From the NCBI GenBank assembly GCA_029256485.1, contig JAQSXU010000003.1:67309-131308 (forward strand): DNA of 64,000 nt, written 5' to 3'. Made by a program: the position numbers and the translations under genes. The notes under the pieces are model-generated. The model searched no databases and was not told the origin of the DNA. It saw nothing but the letters and a program-made list of their open reading frames with translations. Positions 27,473 to 33,275 of the stretch are shown here, piece by piece (position 1 is the stretch's first letter; the number at the start of each line of letters is the position of its first letter). This DNA comes from Clostridiaceae bacterium. GTDB lineage: Bacteria > Bacillota_A > Clostridia > Clostridiales > Clostridiaceae.

Positions 27473-28768
27473 TTAACAGTCCTTATTCTGTAACTCTTTA
27501 ATAAATGCAAATACTTTATCACCATAATAAGTCTTAATATCAAGACCAAAATCATTTAAAGAATACTGTAAGAAATATCTTACACTTGGTAAATCAATCT
27601 TAATTAGATTTTCAGTTACATTTTGCAATATTCCTTTAAAATACTCTTCATTTCCAAGCTTAATTTCTTCAACACTTTCAAGTATAGTATCAATAATATC
27701 TGAAGCTGAAACAATTTTTCCTTCAATTGTATCACTTTTTGGATTTAACATTTTTCTTCTAAAATCCTTATGCCAGCTTTTAGGGAGTATATTAACTATT
27801 ACCGTATCAAAAGCTTCTTCTTCTCTATTCTCTACTGATTCCAACATTCTTTGAGTTGTTCTTTTAACACCAGAAAGCACATCGCCCACTTCGTATTCTG
27901 GAGTGTCGTGGACAAGGGTTGTGGATAAAAGTTCGTAAATATCAACGTAATTGCCAAATTTATTCATTTCCCATAATGCTAACCCATGTGCTATTACACT
28001 CACTGACCATTCATGTTGAGATACATTTCTTGTAGTGTGCCTGTTAAGATTTTGATATCTTTCCGTATTCATCAAATCTCTAATATTATATAGATAGACT
28101 GCAAGTGTTTCTTCATAATCCCTGGAATTTATATTATTGTTTGTTTTGTATTCTTTAATAAAGTTATATACTTTTTCACCATAGCTTCTTTTAATATCAT
28201 ACAACCCTAAATCTTTCAAACAATAAGCTACGAACCATTTTGCAACGTCTAAATCTAACTCTATTAATCTTTCAGTTTGTTGTATTAAAACATTTTCAAA
28301 ATATCTTTTATTTCCAAGTTCTATTTCCTCAACACACTCTATAATTTTATCTATAATATTTGATGCTTGAACTAATTTTCCTTCTATGCTGTCATCTTTT
28401 GCATTTATAATATATTTTCTAAATGGTTTTTGCCAACTTTGAGGCAACATTTGTTTAAAATTAGTATCATATACAATTTCTTTTACTTCGCTAAACGCAT
28501 CAGCCATAAATTCCTTATTTTTTGGGTTTGATTGAATATCGCCCGTATACACCTTTAAAACATCATGAAGCATGGAACGGGTTAGCACATCCCCTAAATC
28601 AACCTTTTCGTTTGAACACTCTATTTGCCATAATGCAAGCCCTTGTGCAATTCTCATAGTTGCCCACTGATGGTCTGCGACTGTTCTTTTCTTATGTCTG
28701 AATTTGTTTTGATATCTCTTTATTGACATTAACCTTCTTGATTCGTAAATATATGTACCAAATGGCAT
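27473..28768 (-). CDS. tandem HD-domain hydrolase (YfbR-like duplication)
   Basis: 431 residues made of two homologous halves of about 210. Each has an RYQN..RH.....HQW or HEW entry, a later LHDVLKVYTGDI (first half) or VHDTPEYEVGDV (second half), then QSWQKPFR or KSWHKDFRRK and ASNIIDKI or ASDIIDTI. This is the layout of YfbR-type 5'-deoxynucleotidases, normally a single domain that dimerises; here the dimer seems fused. In the first half the Glu after HD is replaced by Lys, which may impair catalysis. GGAGG precedes the ATG. Confidence 0.85.
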   Translation of the reverse strand: MPFGTYIYESRRLMSIKRYQNKFRHKKRTVADHQWATMRIAQGLALWQIECSNEKVDLGDVLTRSMLHDVLKVYTGDIQSNPKNKEFMADAFSEVKEIVYDTNFKQMLPQSWQKPFRKYIINAKDDSIEGKLVQASNIIDKIIECVEEIELGNKRYFENVLIQQTERLIELDLDVAKWFVAYCLKDLGLYDIKRSYGEKVYNFIKEYKTNNNINSRDYEETLAVYLYNIRDLMNTERYQNLNRHTTRNVSQHEWSVSVIAHGLALWEMNKFGNYVDIYELLSTTLVHDTPEYEVGDVLSGVKRTTQRMLESVENREEEAFDTVIVNILPKSWHKDFRRKMLNPKSDTIEGKIVSASDIIDTILESVEEIKLGNEEYFKGILQNVTENLIKIDLPSVRYFLQYSLNDFGLDIKTYYGDKVFAFIKELQNKDC

Positions 28769-28889
28769 TTTCTTTACCTCCTAATATATGTATTTTCCTT
28801 TTGTATTTTTAATTATTATTAATGTTTGTTACTAAGTTACTAACTCCTTTTATATTTAATCTTTATATTATATAGAAGACAAGACGAAA

Positions 28890-29588
28890 TTATTTTTTTA
28901 TCTCATAATTATGTTTAGAAGAAAACCAGTTAGAAATATACTCTTGTTTTAATTCTAATGGCTTTATGAAGTTCTCCATTTTTTCTATTCTAAGAGATAG
29001 ATTTACAGTTGTTTTATCCAATTCTAAAGATTTATTAACAAGTTCCATATATTCTTTCATTATTTTCTTTTTATAACTTTTTTGCCTAAATAATATGACA
29101 AATTTTTTTAAAAATTTGTCACCCAATGACAAAATATTTTCGCTATATTTTTCAAGTATAGTCATTTTTTCATTTATCTGAATTTTCTTACATTCAACAT
29201 TTTGTAATTCTTCTTTAACTTCATCTAATTCTAAGTAAGAGTATTGAGTAAAGCTTTTTTCAAAGATATCTATGTGTCCTATGGGTAAATCATTATATAT
29301 AATTTTTATTAATGCAGGATATTTTGTTTTATCATAATTAAATACAATATCTTTAAAACTGTTTTGTAAAAATGGTAGCAGTATATTATATAATCGCTCT
29401 TGAAACTCATAAATCAATGAAATATTTTTATATTTTTCAATATAATTTAAAATATAATTTTGAACTTCCTCATTACAAAAATTAGAAAGTATTTTGCTTG
29501 GATTTTTTATAGAAGAATCAAGTATTTTATCAAATGTAATATCTGTTTCTATTTCAGTTATTTCTTCATTAATTTTTATTCTTGTCAT
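28890..29588 (-). CDS. hypothetical protein, 232 aa
   Basis: A charged, largely helical protein (TIDKTTVNLSLR-like helices near the end, KLQINEKMTI in the middle). No domain recognised. A G-rich ribosome site lies very close to the ATG. It is divergent from a small membrane protein, and a dyad operator of the shared-promoter type lies in the space between them. Confidence 0.5.
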   Translation of the reverse strand: MTRIKINEEITEIETDITFDKILDSSIKNPSKILSNFCNEEVQNYILNYIEKYKNISLIYEFQERLYNILLPFLQNSFKDIVFNYDKTKYPALIKIIYNDLPIGHIDIFEKSFTQYSYLELDEVKEELQNVECKKIQINEKMTILEKYSENILSLGDKFLKKFVILFRQKSYKKKIMKEYMELVNKSLELDKTTVNLSLRIEKMENFIKPLELKQEYISNWFSSKHNYEIKK

Positions 29589-29653
29589 CCCCCTTTTAGA
29601 ATTTCAAATTTTACATATATTATTATAACAAATGTGTAATGCTTTTGCAATAG

Positions 29654-29671
29654 AGTAAAATAAAATTTACA
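29654..29671. promoter_or_regulatory. dyad operator copy out of register
   Basis: AGTAAA-N6-TTTACA matches the shared dyad but is not followed by TATAAT at 17 bp in either direction. A leftward TTGCAA-N17-TATAAT promoter lies just beside it. Confidence 0.5.
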
Positions 29672-29783
29672 TATTATTAAAGATATTAGACGGTATAATA
29701 CCCATTAGGCATTGAATTAATGTTTAAACTGACATATATTCAATATAAAAGTATAAATAAAATATTCGAGAGGAGATGATTAA

Positions 29784-30245
29784 ATGGAATTAGAATTGGA
29801 ACAAATAGAAAATGTCATAAAAAAGAAATTAAAAACAAATCAATTATTATTAGCAATGTCTATATTAATGTCTTTAACAGTTTTCCTTACTAATACAGAT
29901 TATGTTTTTTGGGCTATTGCATTTATATCAATAGGAGCTTTAAGTTTGCCAAATATAACAAAAAGCAAAAAGGATTTAATAGATTATAAAAATTATAAAT
30001 ATTCTATGACAGAAGGTATATTGATTGACATGTTCCCAGAAAAAAAAGACGTAGAAAACGGAAATTGGATAATCTTTATACATGAAGAAAATAAGAAAAA
30101 AGATTATACCGAATTTGTCGTTATGCAAAATCCTAATATAGCTATTAATTCAAAAATAAAAATCCAACACACAAAGGAATTATCAATACCTATAAAAATT
30201 GAAGTAATTGAATTAGACAAAGAAACTCTTATTGAAGAAAATTAA
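29784..30245 (+). CDS. membrane protein, 153 aa
   Basis: An N-terminal helix (ELEQIENVIKKKLKTNQ) is followed by two close hydrophobic segments at about 23-41 and 46-62, then a soluble domain of 90 residues with beta strands (WIIFIHEENKKKDYTEFVVM). Topology would place the soluble part in the cytoplasm. No family recognised. GGAGATGA precedes the ATG. Function unknown. Confidence 0.55.
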   Translation: MELELEQIENVIKKKLKTNQLLLAMSILMSLTVFLTNTDYVFWAIAFISIGALSLPNITKSKKDLIDYKNYKYSMTEGILIDMFPEKKDVENGNWIIFIHEENKKKDYTEFVVMQNPNIAINSKIKIQHTKELSIPIKIEVIELDKETLIEEN

Positions 30246-30479
30246 CAACAAAATGACCAATCGAAAGTATAAGAGGAATTAATTTTCTCTTATAAAACTT
30301 ATTTTTAAGTATTAAACAGATTAGTAGTAATAAAATAAAATATTACTGCATATAACATTAAATAATATAAAAAGGGATTAAACAAAATTTTTTGTAAATT
30401 TTACTTGACAATTAATTTTAGATATTGTATAATGTAAATATATTAAATAAACTATAAAAGAAAGAGGAGGCAAATTGAG
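30246..30479 (+). promoter_or_regulatory. promoter region of tRNA array 1
   Basis: The space contains a TGTAAA-N6-TTGACA dyad (30393-30410), 17 bp, then TATAAT (30428-30433), 47 bp before the leader ATG. The rest is A+T-rich without features. Confidence 0.85.
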
Positions 30480-30698
30480 ATGAAAAATTTATTATCATTG
30501 TTAAACAAAGTTAATGAAACATTAGAAGCTATGAGTAGTACGTCAGTGCGAACATGGTCTATTAATGATATTCAAATTTCAGCTTGCTCTGAATCGAATT
30601 GTAGTCAATTAAATATTTATAAAAAGAACAATATCTTCATAAGGTTGTTGCGTTATATGATAAAACCATTATATTTTAACGAATACCTATGTTATTAG
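30480..30698 (+). CDS. leader peptide of tRNA array 1 (72 codons)
   Basis: A strong AGAGGAGG site precedes the ATG. I recognise no family. Codons 17-46 encode only Ala, Met, Ser, Thr, Val, Trp, Ile, Asn, Asp, Gln, Cys, Glu and Leu, plus one Arg: these 13 are exactly the amino acids of the tRNAs in the array that follows. Lys, Phe, Tyr, Pro, Gly and His are absent there despite the A+T-rich coding. Ser codons include AGT, TCA, TCT and TCG, and the Leu codon is TTA. Bases 30625-30640, right after this window, can pair with the 5' arm of the terminator at 30720-30752. A regulatory leader role by ribosome stalling is inferred; a functional small protein is not excluded. Confidence 0.8.
   Translation: MKNLLSLLNKVNETLEAMSSTSVRTWSINDIQISACSESNCSQLNIYKKNNIFIRLLRYMIKPLYFNEYLCY
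30625..30640 (+). promoter_or_regulatory. antiterminator strand of leader 1
   Basis: AGAACAAT, two unpaired bases, then CTTCAT can pair with ATGAGG-ATTGTTCT (30720-30733), 14 bp with one G-U. This would remove the 5' arm of the terminator. GATATT at 30567-30572 can instead pair with AATATC overlapping this strand. Confidence 0.7.
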
Positions 30699-30719
30699 TA
30701 TAAACTTATAACGAAATAT

Positions 30720-30752
30720 ATGAGGATTGTTCTGAAAAGACAATCCTTTTTT
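30720..30752 (+). terminator. attenuator terminator before tRNA array 1
   Basis: AGGATTGT (30723-30730) pairs with ACAATCCT (30740-30747), followed by six T. It lies 13 bp before the first tRNA, so the array is transcribed only by read-through. Confidence 0.85.
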
Positions 30753-30764
30753 ATTTACAAATTT

Positions 30765-30848
30765 GGAGAGTTCGCCTAAAGGTAGGGAAGCTGTTTGCTA
30801 AACAGTCGGGTGTGAAAGCATCTGGGGGTTCGACTCCCTCACTCTCCG
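30765..30848 (+). tRNA. tRNA-Ser(GCT)
   Basis: Acceptor GGAGAGT/ACTCTCC, anticodon loop TTGCTAA, long variable arm, G73. First gene of array 1; reads AGC/AGU. CCA not encoded. Confidence 0.93.
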
Positions 30849-30857
30849 TTTAAATAT

Positions 30858-30932
30858 TGTAGTGTAGCTCAATGGTGGAGCATTCGACTGTTAATCGAAG
30901 GGTTGTAGGTTCAAGTCCTATCACTACAGCCA
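30858..30932 (+). tRNA. tRNA-Asn(GTT), copy 1
   Basis: Acceptor TGTAGTG/CACTACA, anticodon stem TTCGA/TCGAA around CTGTTAA, CCA encoded. Confidence 0.93.
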
Positions 30933-30937
30933 ATATG

Positions 30938-31012
30938 CTGACGTAGCTCAGTCGGTAGAGCAACTGCGTGGTAAGCAGTAGGTCAGGAGTTCAATTCTCC
31001 TCGTTAGCTCCA
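30938..31012 (+). tRNA. tRNA-Thr(GGT)
   Basis: Acceptor GCTGACG/CGTTAGC with one G-U, anticodon stem ACTGC/GCAGT around GTGGTAA, CCA encoded. Confidence 0.92.
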
Positions 31013-31071
31013 ATTAAAATTAGATGTATTACTATGGTGTTACTGATAAGATGTTTAATAAAAATAAATTA

Positions 31072-31145
31072 TGGAGTGTTGGTCAAGTGGCTAAGACATG
31101 CAACTTTCTATTGCAGAGCGAGGGTTCAATTCCCTCACACTTCAT
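31072..31145 (+). tRNA. tRNA-Glu(TTC)
   Basis: Acceptor TGGAGTG/CACTTCA, anticodon stem TGCAA/TTGCA around CTTTCTA, no encoded CCA. A 59-bp A+T-rich spacer without features precedes it. Confidence 0.9.
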
Positions 31146-31150
31146 TAAAT

Positions 31151-31224
31151 GTGGGTATAGTTTAGTGGTAAAACGGTGGTCTCCAAAACCAGAGTCGTAG
31201 GTTCGATTCCTGCTACCTGTGCCA
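31151..31224 (+). tRNA. tRNA-Trp(CCA), standard-length copy with weak acceptor
   Basis: Anticodon loop CTCCAAA, encoded CCA. The acceptor GTGGGTA/TACCTGT has three consecutive wobble pairs at its end and the 27:43 pair is G-G, so this copy looks partly degenerate. A second Trp gene lies further on. Confidence 0.8.
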
Positions 31225-31227
31225 TAT

Positions 31228-31300
31228 GTTAGTGTATCCAAGCGGTTTAAGGAGCTTGACTGCAAATCAAGTATCGTGAGTTCAAATCTCGCCACTAACT
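31228..31300 (+). tRNA. tRNA-Cys(GCA)
   Basis: Acceptor GTTAGTG/CACTAAC, anticodon stem CTTGA/TCAAG around CTGCAAA, U73 as required for Cys identity. CCA not encoded. Confidence 0.93.
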
Positions 31301-31307
31301 TTAATAT

Positions 31308-31380
31308 GCTGATATAGCTCAATTGGAAGAGTGTCTGACTTGTAATCAGGATGTTATGGGTTCAACTCCCTTTGTCAGCT
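31308..31380 (+). tRNA. tRNA-Thr(TGT), copy 1
   Basis: Acceptor GCTGATA/TGTCAGC, anticodon stem TCTGA/TCAGG around CTTGTAA. CCA not encoded. Confidence 0.92.
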
Positions 31381-31387
31381 TTAATTT

Positions 31388-31462
31388 GGAGGATTAGTAT
31401 AATGGTCATTATAATTGGCTGTCTACCAATAGAAGGGGGTTCAATTCCCCTATCCTTCGCCA
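31388..31462 (+). tRNA. tRNA-Asp(GTC)
   Basis: Acceptor GGAGGAT/ATCCTTC, anticodon stem ATTGG/CCAAT around CTGTCTA, G73 and encoded CCA. Confidence 0.93.
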
Positions 31463-31488
31463 AATAAAAATTTGAGAGGAATGTTAAT

Positions 31489-31536
31489 ATGGTTATAAAA
31501 AAAACTGTATTCCTTGATATGATGCGTAGTCTGTAG
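31489..31536 (+). CDS. possible 15-codon upstream ORF
   Basis: GAGAGGA lies 8 bases before an ATG that opens a 15-residue frame (MVIKKTVFLDMMRSL). It overlaps the 5' strand of the structured RNA below, so its translation would unfold that RNA. It could control the 86-aa gene downstream. No sequence conservation can be tested here. Confidence 0.35.
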   Translation: MVIKKTVFLDMMRSL

Positions 31537-31600
31537 GGTGTTCTAATCAGAACTATCTACCTTGATTGTACTCTATGGACTAAGTAAATAAATCAAGGAA
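31510..31600 (+). ncRNA. structured RNA 1 in tRNA array 1
   Basis: An outer stem TTCCTTGAT/ATCAAGGAA (9 bp) encloses TAGTC/GACTA, GTAG/CTAC and GTTCT-AATC-AGAAC. The outer 3' strand includes part of the ribosome site of the 86-aa gene, so it may be a cis-regulatory element; it could also be a free small RNA processed with the tRNAs. Confidence 0.5.
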
Positions 31601-31610
31601 GGTGAATTAA

Positions 31611-31871
31611 TTGAAAAGAAATAAAAGTTATTACAGATACCAAAGAAACCGAGCAATTAATAGAAAGTTTAATATCCTAAGAAAAGATTGGGGAACTGAA
31701 GAAACTGAAAAATTTTACGATAAAACCAATAAAGGAAAGCTTTCAAAAGGAAAAATTCATTGTTCTTGTTGGATGTGTAGAGAAAAGTCATATATAGAGC
31801 TTAAACATACTGATAAGAAAAAAATATTAAAATGCAATCAATCTTTAAATGATTTTCACAGAGAAGATTAG
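31611..31871 (+). CDS. small Cys-rich protein inside tRNA array
   Basis: 86 residues, very basic, beginning with a TTG start 7 bases after AAGGAAGGTG. The N-terminus is KRNKSYYRYQRNRAINRKFN; a KGKIHCSCWMCREKSY segment follows at about 45-60, giving a CxCxxC zinc-type cluster, then a Lys-rich tail. The basic, aromatic, zinc-binding look suggests RNA binding, fitting its place between tRNA genes. Similar small proteins occur on phages and plasmids of Firmicutes, as far as I recall. The ribosome site lies in a predicted stem. Confidence 0.65.
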   Translation: MKRNKSYYRYQRNRAINRKFNILRKDWGTEETEKFYDKTNKGKLSKGKIHCSCWMCREKSYIELKHTDKKKILKCNQSLNDFHRED

Positions 31872-31886
31872 TTCTTCTCTTTACAT

Positions 31887-31962
31887 TGGGGAGTAGCCTA
31901 ACGGTTCAGGGCACAGGACTTTGACTCCTGTCGTAAAGGTTCAATTCCTTTCTCCTCAGCCA
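31887..31962 (+). tRNA. tRNA-Gln(TTG)
   Basis: Acceptor TGGGGAG/CTCCTCA with the U1-A72 pair typical of Gln, anticodon stem CAGGA/TCCTG around CTTTGAC, CCA encoded. Confidence 0.93.
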
Positions 31963-31965
31963 TAT

Positions 31966-32038
31966 GCTGATATAGCTCAATTGGCAGAGTGCCTGTTTTG
32001 TAATCAGGTTGTTGTGGGTTCAAGTCCCTCTATCAGCT
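31966..32038 (+). tRNA. tRNA-Thr(TGT), copy 2
   Basis: Acceptor GCTGATA/TATCAGC, loop TTTGTAA; the last anticodon-stem pair is T-T. Close relative of copy 1, so probably a duplication. Confidence 0.88.
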
Positions 32039-32094
32039 TTGTATTTACCAAATATATAAAATATATCGGTTGTTTTAAATGCAACCGATACTGT

Positions 32095-32182
32095 AAGGGT
32101 ATAGTTTAACTGGAAAAACGCTGGTCTCCAAAACCAGAGACAAGAAATGCTTGTATAGGTTCGATTCCTACTACCCTTGCCA
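32095..32182 (+). tRNA. tRNA-Trp(CCA) with class II-like variable arm
   Basis: Acceptor AAGGGTA/TACCCTT, D-stem GTTT/AAAC, anticodon stem CTGGT/ACCAG around CTCCAAA, encoded CCA. Between anticodon and T-stems are 17 bases that fold as ACAAG-AAATG-CTTGT, so the tRNA is 88 nt instead of about 74. Trp tRNAs are normally class I. Confidence 0.8.
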
Positions 32183-32187
32183 AATAT

Positions 32188-32266
32188 GGGAAGTGATTGG
32201 TCTGAGTTTCGGTTCGATTCCGAATTAAGCAAGGTGTGAGAAAGGGTTCGAATCCCTTGCTTCCCC
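32188..32266 (+). tRNA. tRNA-Ser(CGA)-like, D-arm reduced
   Basis: Acceptor GGGAAGT/GCTTCCC, T-arm AAGGG/CCCTT, anticodon stem TTCGG/CCGAA around TTCGATT (CGA). Only 13 bases lie between acceptor and anticodon stems, too few for a normal D-arm, and the variable region does not pair well. The TCG codon in leader 1 supports it being meaningful. Could be degenerate. Confidence 0.5.
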
Positions 32267-32285
32267 AAAAACCATTTTGTGTTTT

Positions 32286-32393
32286 TTCATCGGTTACTAC
32301 TTTGTCTGTCTATGTGGTAATGGACAGAATAGAAATCCTTTTTGTCCAACGGGATATTAAGATTACCACGTTTCTATGGTAGTGGTCGATGAA
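32286..32393 (+). ncRNA. structured RNA 2 in tRNA array 1
   Basis: Outer 15-bp stem TTCATCGGTTACTAC/GTAGTGGTCGATGAA (with G-U pairs), then GTGGTAAT/ATTACCAC (8 bp) and TGGACA/TGTCCA. No open frame with a ribosome site. It lies between Ser(CGA)-like and Leu tRNA genes. Not a tRNA; no family recognised. Confidence 0.6.
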
Positions 32394-32407
32394 AGAATAT
32401 TAATATG

Positions 32408-32492
32408 CAGAAGTGATGGAATGGCAGACATCTCGGACTTAAAATCCGATGCTTTTAAAAGCGTAGGGGTTCAAATCCCCTCTTCTGTACCA
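32408..32492 (+). tRNA. tRNA-Leu(TAA)
   Basis: Acceptor GCAGAAG/CTTCTGT, anticodon stem TCGGA/TCCGA around CTTAAAA, long variable arm, A73 and CCA encoded. Reads UUA/UUG, the Leu codons used in leader 1. Confidence 0.93.
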
Positions 32493-32500
32493 TGTATTTT

Positions 32501-32590
32501 GGAGAGTTAACCCTAATTGGTAAGGGAGCAGTCTTGAAAACTGCCAGTAACTGCGTAAGTGGCGTAGGAGTTCGAGTCCCCTACTCTCCG
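32501..32590 (+). tRNA. tRNA-Ser(TGA), copy 1
   Basis: Acceptor GGAGAGT/ACTCTCC, anticodon stem GCAGT/ACTGC around CTTGAAA, long variable arm, G73. Confidence 0.93.
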
Positions 32591-32614
32591 TTTTAATAAA
32601 TAATAATATTAAGT

Positions 32615-32784
32615 AATTATGTTGACATAGGCTCTGCATTATGCCTGTTCGAGTCAGGAAGGTAATTGGCGAATTATCTATAACTGGAAACCATAATTAG
32701 CATCCCATAGACCAGGGGTTCGAATCCCTTTAGTGAATAGACGTGTTTACTATTAAGCTGGATGCAGTCTATGTGAGCATAATT
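32615..32784 (+). ncRNA. structured RNA 3 in tRNA array 1, with T-loop-like arms
   Basis: A composite end stem pairs AATTATG with CATAATT, CATAG with CTATG and CTGCAT with ATGCAG, with a TTGA/TGAG internal loop able to form sheared G-A pairs. Inside are CCTG-TTCGAGT-CAGG and AGGGG-TTCGAAT-CCCTT, both with T-loop sequences, TAATT-GGCG-AATTA, and AGTGAATA-GACG-TGTTTACT. The long end stem with tRNA-like arms recalls bacterial Y RNAs, but no Ro-type gene is in the window. Not a normal tRNA or tmRNA. Confidence 0.6.
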
Positions 32785-32796
32785 GCAATATATTAT

Positions 32797-32873
32797 ACTA
32801 ATGTAGTTCAGTCGGTTAGAACGCCTGTTTCATAAGCAGAAGGTCATTGGTTCAAATCCAATCATTAGTACCA
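32797..32873 (+). tRNA. tRNA-Met(CAT) (or lysidine-type Ile)
   Basis: Acceptor ACTAATG/CATTAGT, loop TTCATAA, encoded CCA. It shares its body with the Ile(GAT) gene at the array end, so Ile2 (AUA) is possible; leader 1 has ATG but no ATA in its window, which favours elongator Met. Confidence 0.85.
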
Positions 32874-32881
32874 TATTTTTT

Positions 32882-32953
32882 GGGCTTGTAGTTCAGAGGG
32901 AGAACGCAACACTTGCAATGTTGATGTCGTGGGTTCGAGTCCCACCTTGTCCA
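32882..32953 (+). tRNA. tRNA-Ala(TGC)
   Basis: Anticodon stem CAACA/TGTTG around CTTGCAA. Acceptor GGGCTTG/CTTGTCC contains the G3-U70 identity pair of Ala tRNAs but two T-T mismatches. Confidence 0.85.
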
Positions 32954-32962
32954 TTTAAATAT

Positions 32963-33034
32963 ACTGAATTAACTCAATGGGAGAGTGCATCCCTTACAAG
33001 GATGAAGTTGTGGGTTCAAGTCCCTCATTCAGTA
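32963..33034 (+). tRNA. tRNA-Val(TAC)
   Basis: Acceptor ACTGAAT/ATTCAGT, anticodon stem CATCC/GGATG around CTTACAA, A73. CCA not encoded. Confidence 0.9.
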
Positions 33035-33044
33035 TCAAAATTTT

Positions 33045-33131
33045 GGGGAGTTGGCAGAGTTGGTTTATTGCACCAGTCTTGAAAACTGTGTAGTCGTAAA
33101 AGGCACAGGGGTTCGAATCCCTTACTCTCCG
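33045..33131 (+). tRNA. tRNA-Ser(TGA), copy 2
   Basis: Acceptor GGGGAGT/ACTCTCC, loop CTTGAAA, long variable arm. Related to copy 1; outermost anticodon-stem pair mismatched. Confidence 0.88.
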
Positions 33132-33137
33132 TTTAAT

Positions 33138-33214
33138 GCTAATGTAGTTCAGTTGGTTAGAGCACCTGCCTGATACGCAGAAAGTCATAGGTTCAAGTCC
33201 TATCATTAGTACCA
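33138..33214 (+). tRNA. tRNA-Ile(GAT)
   Basis: Acceptor GCTAATG/CATTAGT, loop CTGATAC, encoded CCA. Last gene of array 1; near-copy of the CAT tRNA gene. Confidence 0.92.
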
Positions 33215-33233
33215 TATGGTTTAAAGTTCTCCT

Positions 33234-33275
33234 AAAAAAACTTGCAGAGTTTTTAATAATCTGCAAGTTTTTTTA
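33234..33275. terminator. terminator of tRNA array 1
   Basis: ACTTGCAGA pairs with TCTGCAAGT, with A-run and T-run on the two sides. It also serves the converging 194-aa gene. Confidence 0.85.

Noticed and set aside
30480..30752. T-box riboswitch in front of the arrays
   Set aside because: No T-box antiterminator consensus or specifier stem is visible; the leaders are translated ORFs with composition matching instead.
32095..32182. Selenocysteine or suppressor tRNA because of the long variable arm
   Set aside because: The anticodon is clearly CCA and the acceptor/T-stem lengths are normal 7 + 5, not the 8 + 5 of Sec tRNA.
32615..32784. tmRNA or ordinary tRNA
   Set aside because: No alanine-type acceptor end, no tag reading frame, and the T-loop arms are not placed as in a tRNA.
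30968..33266. Several open frames on both strands running through tRNA array 1
   Set aside because: They follow tRNA genes exactly, have no ribosome sites, and repeat the same peptide pieces where tRNA arms repeat.
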